64,000 nucleotides of DNA, taken from the NCBI RefSeq assembly GCF_007004665.1, contig NZ_ML660053.1, positions 496,001-560,000 on the forward strand. Reading direction: 5' to 3'. Shown piece after piece: positions 36,545 through 43,683 of the stretch. The notes under the pieces are model-generated. The model had not been told where the DNA came from. It saw only the letters and a list, made by a program, of their open reading frames with translations, and did no database searches. The stretch comes from Denitrobaculum tricleocarpae (GTDB taxonomy: Bacteria; Pseudomonadota; Alphaproteobacteria; Kiloniellales; Kiloniellaceae). The stretch's first letter is position 1; each line of letters opens with the position of its first letter. A program made the position numbers and the translations under genes.

Positions 36545-37624
36545 TCATCGACCTGCGCATATGAGTTGGCCAAACTTGGCTACGGCCAATTTCACCTCGG
36601 TTTCCTCCAAATCGAATGCTGCGCCGCGCACGGTGACTTCGAAACGGACGAGCGATTGATCGATGGCGTCTTCAGGCTCGTCAAAGAGCCAGATGCCGTT
36701 TTCCTCGGCGATGCGGTCACGGGCATTGAGCGCGCGTTCGCGTGAGCCCGGCAGGCTGACCAGGAAGGCGTTGGCATGGGGCGGGTTGGGGGAAACGCTG
36801 ACCGAAGGAATTTCACTCAGCGTCGCCGCCAGTGACTTGGATTTGAGGTGGAACTCGGTCATGTGCGGCAGGCGTTCGTCCAAGGCTTTGAGAGCGGAGA
36901 GAAGACTGGGAAAGCTCCGCAATGCACGGCCGCCCGCGCGCCGTTGCCAGATCATGGCTTCATCGATCACCCATTGAGGACCCGCCAGCGCGGCGCCGGT
37001 CAAGCTGCCCAGGCCTTTGTCGAAGGCCACGTAGACCGTGTCGAAGAGCGCAGCGATTTCTGTCAGAGGCCGGTTGTAGAAGGGCTGGCTCTCCCAGAGC
37101 CGGGCACCGTCCAAATGCAGATATATCCCGCGGGTACGGGCGAGTTCGGTGAGGGCCGTCAGCTCATCCCACTTCGGCAGCAGGCAGCCGAGCCGGCGTT
37201 GCGGCATCTCCAGCACGACCGCCCCGAGAGGCTCGTGAATTGCATCCAGATCGTCGCGTGTCGGCAAGCGGTCGTACCCGCCGAGCTGCGCTGCCGTCAG
37301 ACCCCAAAGCTCCTGATAGGCGCGGGCTTCATATTCCTCCAAGTGGGCGCGTGGATGCATCGCGATGCGCGAACACCCGGCACGGCCTGTCAGAACCTTC
37401 AACGCAGACATCTGAGCGATTTTTCCGCTCGGCAGGTAAAGCGCTGCTTCTTTGCCGAGGAGCCCGGCAATCCGCCCTTGCAGCCGATCGAAGAGTTCGC
37501 CCTCCATATACCTGTCGCATTCAACATCGCCCGCGTAATCGGCTAACGCATGGAGTGTCTCGGCAGGTTTTGGTGGATGGTCGAGGGAGAGGCGCCGTGG
37601 AGAGCCGCCCGGTGCAAAGGTCAT
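36545..37624 (-). CDS. Threonine-aldolase-like PLP enzyme (beta-eliminating lyase family)
   Basis: A 359-residue PLP enzyme of the family that includes L-allo-threonine aldolase. Elements: CDRYMEGELFDRLQGRIAGLLGKEAALYLPSG, HLDGARLWES with the PLP-contacting Asp, and the Schiff-base Lys in FDKGLGSLTGAALAG. Compared with true LtaE sequences, the usual H-E-x2-A-x-GG motif is replaced by HLEEYEARAY, so the substrate may differ. AAGGAGCTGGGC precedes the ATG at 37624. It probably forms an operon with the thioesterase. Confidence 0.85.
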   Translation of the reverse strand: MTFAPGGSPRRLSLDHPPKPAETLHALADYAGDVECDRYMEGELFDRLQGRIAGLLGKEAALYLPSGKIAQMSALKVLTGRAGCSRIAMHPRAHLEEYEARAYQELWGLTAAQLGGYDRLPTRDDLDAIHEPLGAVVLEMPQRRLGCLLPKWDELTALTELARTRGIYLHLDGARLWESQPFYNRPLTEIAALFDTVYVAFDKGLGSLTGAALAGPQWVIDEAMIWQRRAGGRALRSFPSLLSALKALDERLPHMTEFHLKSKSLAATLSEIPSVSVSPNPPHANAFLVSLPGSRERALNARDRIAEENGIWLFDEPEDAIDQSLVRFEVTVRGAAFDLEETEVKLAVAKFGQLICAGR

Positions 37625-37743
37625 GCCCAGCTCCTTATGAAGGTAAGTTTCCTTGTAAGGGTAGGTATCACTTTGCCCTCTCGACGAGTACGGCGAAAGG
37701 AGAGGTTCGCGTCGTTCGTTGAAAAATTTCTAATGGATCGGGC

Positions 37744-38139
37744 TCAGGTTCCGTTGGCTGCGTCCGGCAGCAAAAATGTCTTGCGGGACAGGTCAGACTT
37801 CAGCCGCTCGGGGCTGTACCACTTCGCGAGGAGGTCTTTCGACAGCAAGTCTTCGTTCTGAGAAATAAAGTCTTCATATCCGGTGCAATGGCTTGAGCTC
37901 ATGCGTTCCGCGATCAGGCCCATGAAGGCCACTGTGATGGTCGTGTTGAACTTGTCCGGGGCTCCGGCCCTGGTGGCGATGGCGTCCAGGCTTTTGCTAT
38001 AGTTTACGAGCGCGTTCAGAAAATCGTACTTGCGCAGCATCTCGTAGGCGACCGCGACGTGATCGCCGTGCCCAAAAGCGACGGGATCGAGATCGCGCGC
38101 TTCAAAAGCGCGTACGAGTTCGCTTGAGCGGGTAGACAT
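37744..38139 (-). CDS. Uncharacterised conserved protein with an N-terminal FGHGDH motif
   Basis: A 131-residue soluble protein. It follows a pattern I know from uncharacterised bacterial proteins: a hydrophobic-His block (AFGHGDHVAVAYEML), a central FNTTITVAFMGLIAER, and a C-terminal FISQNEDLLSKDLLAKWYSPERL ending FLLPDA. The His-Asp-His cluster could bind a metal, but no function is known to me. It starts at an ATG that overlaps the stop of the preceding gene (TGATG, with GGAG upstream), so translation of the two is coupled. The partner looks like a ribbon-helix-helix protein. Confidence 0.7.
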   Translation of the reverse strand: MSTRSSELVRAFEARDLDPVAFGHGDHVAVAYEMLRKYDFLNALVNYSKSLDAIATRAGAPDKFNTTITVAFMGLIAERMSSSHCTGYEDFISQNEDLLSKDLLAKWYSPERLKSDLSRKTFLLPDAANGT

Positions 38140-38393
38140 CACTTTTCTCCGGTATCATTCAGTTTGTGGCTGTGTGACGCTTGCAGGTCGAAATCATAGA
38201 CCGCTTTCAACTGCTCGATTTTCTTGAGCGTGTTTTTTGAGAAGGGCGGTTTGTTCTCGAAAGAATGCAGCGCCATTCCCTCCAGCAGATCACCGACGGT
38301 GATATCGAGATGCTCGGCAAGTCCTTTCAGGACCTTGAGCAAACGTTTCTCGATGCGTACGCCGGTCTGCACCCGTTCGATTGATTTTTTCAT
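38139..38393 (-). CDS. Ribbon-helix-helix-like small regulatory protein
   Basis: An 84-residue basic N-terminal protein. Residues 9-50 (TGVRIEKRLLKVLKGLAEH, then DITVGDLLEGM) resemble the strand-helix-helix of MetJ/Arc-type DNA-binding proteins. The C-terminal half is a charged helical region (KNTLKKIEQLKAVYDFDL). A perfect 10-bp inverted repeat abuts its start codon, and no ribosome site is visible, so it may be read from a leaderless message and repress itself. Its stop codon overlaps the ATG of the FGHGDH gene. The fold call is by pattern only. Confidence 0.65.
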   Translation of the reverse strand: MKKSIERVQTGVRIEKRLLKVLKGLAEHLDITVGDLLEGMALHSFENKPPFSKNTLKKIEQLKAVYDFDLQASHSHKLNDTGEK

Positions 38394-38420
38394 TTGTTAT
38401 ATATGTACCAATATAACAAA
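38393..38420. promoter_or_regulatory. Perfect inverted repeat at the start codon of the RHH-like gene
   Basis: TTTGTTATAT and ATATAACAAA form exact 10-bp arms with an 8-base spacer, directly before and touching the ATG of the 38139-38393 gene. The spacing and symmetry suit a dimeric or tetrameric ribbon-helix-helix repressor acting on its own promoter. Confidence 0.6.
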
Positions 38421-38507
38421 ACTAGTCAACGGAAAACCGTCTGTTGCAGGAAACCCGGCGTGAAAGGGGCGTCGTGGAGAGATGTCAGCTCTCTGCTGAG
38501 ATCTTTT

Positions 38508-38996
38508 CTAGGCTTGTTTGGGAACCGCCAGATTTCGGTCATTCTTGACCTCTTCCATGACCACGTAACTGTGGGTGTTGAGGACGGATTTCAGGGCGGC
38601 CAATTTGTCGCCCAGCATCTGGCGGTAAGCATTCATGTCGCTGGTGCGGATCTTGATCAGATAGTCAAAGCCACCTGCGACCATGTGACATTCCGCAATC
38701 TCGGGAATGTCGGCCACGGCTTCGCGGAAGCGGTCGAACACGTCCGGCTTGGTGCGGTCCAGGGTCAGTTGAACGAACACCGTCAAGCCCACGCCGAGTT
38801 TTTCCGCCGACAGCCGGGCGCTGTATCCTTCGATGTATCCTGTCGTCTCAAGACGGCGTACCCGCTCCAGGCAAGGTGTCGGGCTGAGATTGACTGCGCG
38901 TGCCAGTTCCACATTGGAAATTCTGCCGTTATCCTGAAGCGTGGCCAGGATTTTGCGGTCAATCCGGTCTAAAGATCTCTGAATCGTTTGGTCCAT
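38508..38996 (-). CDS. putR: Lrp/AsnC-family regulator, probable PutR
   Basis: A 162-residue Lrp/AsnC protein: an N-terminal helix-turn-helix (LDRIDRKILATLQDNGRISNVELARAVNLSPTPCLERVRRLE) and a C-terminal RAM ligand domain (AECHMVAGGFDYLIKIRTSD). It is divergent from putA. In Agrobacterium and other alphaproteobacteria the Lrp-type PutR activates putA in response to proline, so I infer the same here. The 139-base divergent region contains a TCTGC-N17-GCAGA inverted repeat at 39004-39030. Confidence 0.9.
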   Translation of the reverse strand: MDQTIQRSLDRIDRKILATLQDNGRISNVELARAVNLSPTPCLERVRRLETTGYIEGYSARLSAEKLGVGLTVFVQLTLDRTKPDVFDRFREAVADIPEIAECHMVAGGFDYLIKIRTSDMNAYRQMLGDKLAALKSVLNTHSYVVMEEVKNDRNLAVPKQA

Positions 38997-39003
38997 AGTG
39001 TTT

Positions 39004-39030
39004 TCTGCTAAAATATATTGTTACGGCAGA
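39004..39030. promoter_or_regulatory. Candidate PutR (Lrp-type) site in the putR-putA divergent region
   Basis: TCTGC and GCAGA arms flank a 17-base AT-rich centre. Lrp-type sites are typically symmetric and AT-rich in the middle. It lies about 105 bases upstream of the putA ATG and just upstream of putR. Confidence 0.4.
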
Positions 39031-39135
39031 TCATTATCTCGGTAAATACGGAAAAACAGAAGCACATTCTTCTGAGAAAAGGCTAAGACACCACCATATT
39101 GTGATGCGCTCCCGCAGCCTCGAAGGAACCTGCAA

Positions 39136-42100
39136 ATGATCATTGACCCGTCATTGGCCCAAACATCCGATCTCAGGACAGCGATCCGCGAGGCCTACCG
39201 CGCCGATGAGGCACAGGTGGTTCGAAGCCTGCTGGGCGAAGTTGAATTGCCGCATGATGCGCTGGACCGGATTGCCGAACGCGCCCGGGCGCTGGTCGCC
39301 GAGGTGCGGCGTTCACGGATCGGGCAGGGCGGGATCGATGCCTTCATGCATGAGTTCGAGCTCTCGAGTAAAGAGGGCGTCGTCCTGATGTGTCTTGCCG
39401 AGGCGCTCCTGCGGGTTCCAGATGCCCATACGTTGGATAAGCTGATCAAGGACAAGATCGCCACGGCCGACTGGCAGGCGCATCTGGGGCACAGCGATTC
39501 CATTTTCGTCAATGCTTCGACCTGGGCCCTCATGTTGACCGGGCGTGTTGTGAAGCTCGAGGATGACGACACCAAGGACTTTGGTGGCGTCTTGCGCCGC
39601 ATGGTTCATCGCAGCGGTGAGCCGGTGATTCGAACCGCTATCTCTCGGGCCATGCGCATCCTGGGACAGCAGTTCGTTATGGGCCGCGACATTCAGGAAG
39701 CGGTGAAACGCGCCAAGCCCGATGAAGCTAAGGGGTACCGCTATTCCTATGACATGCTGGGCGAGGGTGCCCGTACCATGGCTGACGCAGACCGCTATTT
39801 CGAGGCCTACACGCACGCCATCGTCGCGATCGGCGCGGCGGCGGCAGGCCGGGCTGTGAATGATGCACCCGGAATATCGGTGAAGCTCTCGGCTCTGCAT
39901 CCCCGCTACGAGTTTGCCCAGCGCGGGCGGGTCATGACCGAAGTGGTGCCGCGCCTCAAGGCCTTGGCATTGGATGCGGCCCGGCTCGGTATCGGGCTGA
40001 CGGTCGATGCGGAGGAAGCGGATCGGCTGGATCTCTCCCTGGATGTGATCGAGGCGCTGTCGGGCGATCCGGATCTGGCCGGTTGGAGTGGCTTCGGCCT
40101 CGCGGTTCAGGCCTACCAAAAACGCGCACCCTTCGTTTTGGACTGGTTGGCCTCGGTCGCGGCGCGGCATAACCGCCGTTTCATGGTCCGGCTGGTCAAG
40201 GGCGCCTATTGGGACACCGAGGTCAAGCTGGCACAGACGGAGGGACTGAGCGGCTATCCCGTCTATACCCGCAAGGTCTCTACCGACGTTTCCTACCTGG
40301 CCTGCGTCAAGAAGCTCTTCGCCGATCCCGCGGCTTTCTATCCTCAGTTCGCGACTCATAACGCCCATACGGTCGCTGCTATTCTCGAACTCTCCAACGG
40401 GTCCGAGGATTACGAATTTCAACGTCTGCATGGCATGGGCGAGGCGCTGTACGCGCAGATTGTCGGGCCGGCGAAGATGAACCGTCCGGTCAGGATCTAC
40501 GCGCCGGTCGGCAGCCATGAGGATCTCCTGGCTTACCTTGTGCGCCGTCTTCTCGAGAACGGAGCGAACTCTTCGTTCGTTAACCGCATTCAAGACGAAA
40601 AACTGCCGATCGACGAAATCATCGCCGATCCCGTGGTTGCGGCGCAGCGTCTGGATATCATACCGCATCCGAAAATTCCCCTGCCCGTGGGGCTTTATGG
40701 CAGCGAACGGGCCAATTCCGCTGGTCTTGACCTGAACGCACCCCAGGAACTCGCGCCGCTTGGCCGGGAAATGGAGCGTGCGGCCAAGCGAGGCTGGGTC
40801 GGCGCACCGCTCGTCGCCGGCCAGGAAGCAGGCGGGGAGACCCGCATGGTGCAGAATCCGGCAGACCTGAGTGACAAGGTCGGAGAGGTGCGTTGGTCTA
40901 CACCGGAAGATATCGAGACCGCTGTCGCTCGTGCCGACCGCGCCGCGCCAAGTTGGAACGCGACACCCGCGACGGAGCGGGCCGCCTGCCTGCGCCGCCT
41001 GGCGGACCTGATGGAGAGCAATCGCGCCAACCTGATGGCGCTCTGTGTGCGCGAGGCCGGTAAAACCATTGCCGATGCGATTGCCGAGGTGCGTGAGGCG
41101 GTGGATTTCTGTCGTTATTATGCGGCGCGGGCCTGTGAAGAGTTCAGTGAGCCTAAGCGTTTGCCGGGACCGACGGGAGAAACCAACGAGATTTCACTGC
41201 ATGGGCGCGGTGTCTTTCTGTGCATCTCGCCCTGGAACTTCCCACTGGCGATCTTTACCGGACAAATCTCCGCGGCTCTGGCCGCCGGGAACGCGGTGAT
41301 CGCAAAACCGGCCGAGCAGACCGGGATGATTGCGACCGAAGCCGTCAAGCTGATGCACCGGGCCGGCGTACCGGGCGACGTGCTGCATCTGCTGCCCGGT
41401 GACGGCGCAAAAGTCGGTTCGCAACTTGTGCGGGATCAGCGCATCTCAGGCGTTGCCTTTACGGGATCCACGGAGACGGCACGGCTGATCAATCAGGCTC
41501 TGGCCGCGCGTGAGGGGCCGATCGTGCCGCTGATTGCCGAAACCGGCGGGCAGAACGCGATGATCGTGGATTCCACGGCGTTGCCCGAGCAGGTCGTGAA
41601 CGACGTGGTCGCTTCTTCCTTTCAGAGCGCCGGGCAGCGCTGCTCTGCGCTGCGGGTCCTCTTTTTACAGCAGGACATCGCTGATCGCGTCATCACCATG
41701 TTGTCCGGCGCCATGGATGAGTTGCGTGTCGGAGATCCTGCGCGGCTCTCAACCGACGTCGGACCTGTCATCGATGGTGAAGCGAAAGCAGTGTTGGAAG
41801 CACATATCACCCGTATGCAAAAGGAAGGCCGCCTCTTAAATCGCACAGGGCTCGCGAAAGAGGCGTCCAAGGGGACATTTGTCGCTCCGGCGGCGTTTGA
41901 AATTAACTCGGTCGCACAACTTAAGCGTGAGGTGTTCGGTCCGGTGCTCCATGTCGTTCGTTTCCAGGCGGAACGTCTGGATGCAGTGATAGACGCCATT
42001 AATACGGCGGGTTACGGACTCACTTTCGGGATTCACAGCAGGATTGATTCAACCATTGAGCACGTCCTGAAGCGCTTGCGCGTCGGTAACGCCTACGTAA

Positions 42101-42273
42101 ACCGCAACACGATCGGCGCGGTGGTCGGGGTTCAACCCTTTGGCGGTGAGGGGCTCTCCGGAACCGGGCCCAAGGCGGGAGGGCCGCATTACCTCCATCG
42201 CTACGCGACCGAACGCACCGTGACGACCGACACGACCGCAGCGGGCGGAAACGCCTCTCTTATGTCTATTTAG
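39136..42273 (+). CDS. putA: Bifunctional proline dehydrogenase/delta-1-pyrroline-5-carboxylate dehydrogenase PutA
   Basis: PutA oxidises proline to glutamate in two steps with channelling between an FAD-dependent and an NAD-dependent active site, at the inner face of the membrane. 1045 residues, the short type without the N-terminal ribbon-helix-helix DNA-binding domain of E. coli PutA; regulation is therefore left to PutR. Proline-dehydrogenase elements seen: VKLSALHPRYE, VKGAYWDTEVK, HNAHTVAAI and RRLLENGANSSFVNR. The aldehyde-dehydrogenase half begins near residue 575, with SPWNFPLAIFTGQ, ETGGQNAMIVD and catalytic Cys836 in AGQRCSALR. AAGGAA lies upstream of the ATG at 39136. Confidence 0.97.
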   Translation: MIIDPSLAQTSDLRTAIREAYRADEAQVVRSLLGEVELPHDALDRIAERARALVAEVRRSRIGQGGIDAFMHEFELSSKEGVVLMCLAEALLRVPDAHTLDKLIKDKIATADWQAHLGHSDSIFVNASTWALMLTGRVVKLEDDDTKDFGGVLRRMVHRSGEPVIRTAISRAMRILGQQFVMGRDIQEAVKRAKPDEAKGYRYSYDMLGEGARTMADADRYFEAYTHAIVAIGAAAAGRAVNDAPGISVKLSALHPRYEFAQRGRVMTEVVPRLKALALDAARLGIGLTVDAEEADRLDLSLDVIEALSGDPDLAGWSGFGLAVQAYQKRAPFVLDWLASVAARHNRRFMVRLVKGAYWDTEVKLAQTEGLSGYPVYTRKVSTDVSYLACVKKLFADPAAFYPQFATHNAHTVAAILELSNGSEDYEFQRLHGMGEALYAQIVGPAKMNRPVRIYAPVGSHEDLLAYLVRRLLENGANSSFVNRIQDEKLPIDEIIADPVVAAQRLDIIPHPKIPLPVGLYGSERANSAGLDLNAPQELAPLGREMERAAKRGWVGAPLVAGQEAGGETRMVQNPADLSDKVGEVRWSTPEDIETAVARADRAAPSWNATPATERAACLRRLADLMESNRANLMALCVREAGKTIADAIAEVREAVDFCRYYAARACEEFSEPKRLPGPTGETNEISLHGRGVFLCISPWNFPLAIFTGQISAALAAGNAVIAKPAEQTGMIATEAVKLMHRAGVPGDVLHLLPGDGAKVGSQLVRDQRISGVAFTGSTETARLINQALAAREGPIVPLIAETGGQNAMIVDSTALPEQVVNDVVASSFQSAGQRCSALRVLFLQQDIADRVITMLSGAMDELRVGDPARLSTDVGPVIDGEAKAVLEAHITRMQKEGRLLNRTGLAKEASKGTFVAPAAFEINSVAQLKREVFGPVLHVVRFQAERLDAVIDAINTAGYGLTFGIHSRIDSTIEHVLKRLRVGNAYVNRNTIGAVVGVQPFGGEGLSGTGPKAGGPHYLHRYATERTVTTDTTAAGGNASLMSI

Positions 42274-42854
42274 CCGGAGGCAGGTCCGATTTTGCGGTGG
42301 CGCTGCTTGCCGAGACGGTTCGCCCGATACCTGGCTTTCAAAGCGATCCATCGCGTATTCCGTGGTGTTCTGTGATGCGATGCCTGTGTCTCGGCGATGC
42401 CCCATGACCATGATTCAGAGTCCTTGAGCCGACGCGCCGTCTGTACTTCAGAGCCACTCCGCGCCAGCTCCGCATCCCCATTCCTTAAAACAGCCGCAGG
42501 CTGTATGGTGAAAGACAGAAATTCCCCGGCGATAGCGCATATGTTGTTGCAATTTTGGGTTGCGAGTGTAAGCTATGGGCTTAAGTTGGTGCGGTTTGAT
42601 GGATCTGATCGACTTCATGACTTTACGCGGGTTTGGTGTGTGGACGAAGTAGAAGTCTTTATGATGTAGGCGTTGATTCAGCTTGCACTTTTTTGTGAAA
42701 CGGGCGAAAAAAAATTTGGTTACACAATTCTCCTGGCGTGTCCTCCTCGACGCCTTTGCGCGCAGCCGCGTTACTCCTCGAGAAATCGTGATGCCTAACC
42801 CACATTGCGGCACGATGCCGTCGGTGGGCTCGTTGTTGGTTGAAAGGACAGAAA
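42274..42854. other. Long leader region upstream of the cold-shock gene
   Basis: 581 bases without a credible gene. A purine-rich stretch (cgggcgaaaaaaaatttgg, near 42697-42716) and the last 150 bases probably form a long untranslated leader, a usual feature of cold-shock genes where RNA structure controls translation. A short plus-strand frame (42397-42669) shows no family features. Confidence 0.45.
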
Positions 42855-43064
42855 ATGACGACAGGAACGGTTAAGTGGTTCAACCCCACAAAAGGCTATG
42901 GGTTCATCGAACCTGATGACGGTTCCAAGGATGCATTCGTGCACATTTCCGCTGTGGAGCGTGCTGGAATGTCAGGTCTTCGTGAAGGCCAGAAAGTCGA
43001 GTATGAGCTCGTTCCAGGACAGAACGGCAAGGCTTCCGCTGAGAATTTGGTAGCGGTCGATTAA
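42855..43064 (+). CDS. Cold-shock domain protein (CspA family)
   Basis: A 69-residue single cold-shock domain, a five-stranded beta-barrel binding single-stranded RNA or DNA. RNP1 appears as KGYGFI (13-18) and RNP2 as AFVHI (27-31). The opening [16 protein letters not shown] is nearly invariant in the family. ATG at 42855 has AAAGGA upstream. The long leader suggests cold-responsive translation. It is followed by 619 bases of non-coding sequence, so it is probably monocistronic. Confidence 0.96.
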   Translation: MTTGTVKWFNPTKGYGFIEPDDGSKDAFVHISAVERAGMSGLREGQKVEYELVPGQNGKASAENLVAVD

Positions 43065-43177
43065 CCTTGGGTTAGGGTTGCAGTCTTACTTCGGCATCTT
43101 GTTGAGCCGGTATCTTTTGATCCAATGTCAAAGTGATCCAGTGTCAAACGGGCGATGAAGAGAGACGCACTTGTGTT

Positions 43178-43230
43178 GTTAGAGCACGGCTGTTCTTGAT
43201 CGGGATGATCAATGAACATCGTGCTCTAAC
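43178..43230. repeat. AGAGCACG/CGTGCTCT palindrome downstream of the cold-shock gene
   Basis: GTTAGAGCACG and CGTGCTCTAAC pair perfectly at the ends, and tgttc...gaaca and gatc...gatc pair inside. The AGAGC ends resemble the two copies at 35859 and 35934. It may terminate cspA transcription. Confidence 0.6.
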
Positions 43231-43339
43231 TTTTTGACGATCCAGACACATACGGACCGGAGCGCTGGGTCGCGCCAAATTACGTTTTCGTTCAGCGCAT
43301 ATCATGCCCCGGCCCGCATCCGGGCGAGGCTATGCTCGA

Positions 43340-43480
43340 GCGAGTCTCCCGAACGCGGTGGCTAGCGAAGCCACGGCATTGAATACCTCCTGGTCTTTTC
43401 GCCGTCTCTCACGGGGCTGATGCGCCCGGCACTCCTCAACGCAACGACAAGCCTGCCGGGCAGCTCCGAGCTGTCAGCTT
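43340..43480. ncRNA. Candidate structured RNA segment between the cold-shock and histidine-kinase genes
   Basis: Three close hairpins: GTGGCT/AGCCAC at 43358-43374, GCCCGGCA/TGCCGGGC at 43424-43461 (perfect 8 bp), and CAGCTC/GAGCTG at 43461-43473. No protein is encoded on either strand that I can recognise. The segment could be a small RNA, a leader of the kinase gene, or degenerate repeat material; the strand is unknown. Confidence 0.3.
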
Positions 43481-43683
43481 GGGCTTGAAAGGGATCCGGC
43501 ACCGATGTCTGGGCGAGATCCTGGGCGCATTGTTGCCTCCTTCGCGATAGACTGGTTGAACCTCTTCGTTCAAGAAATTACCTCTGATTGATTCGATCGT
43601 TATCGACTCAACTCTGTTTACTAAAACTCAATGTGAATGATGGTATGCACACTAATTCAGCTGAGGGCTCTTGAGCTCCGGCT

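Noticed and set aside
42397-42669. 90-residue frame before the cold-shock gene
   Set aside because: Lies in the probable leader; no homology pattern and no ribosome site.
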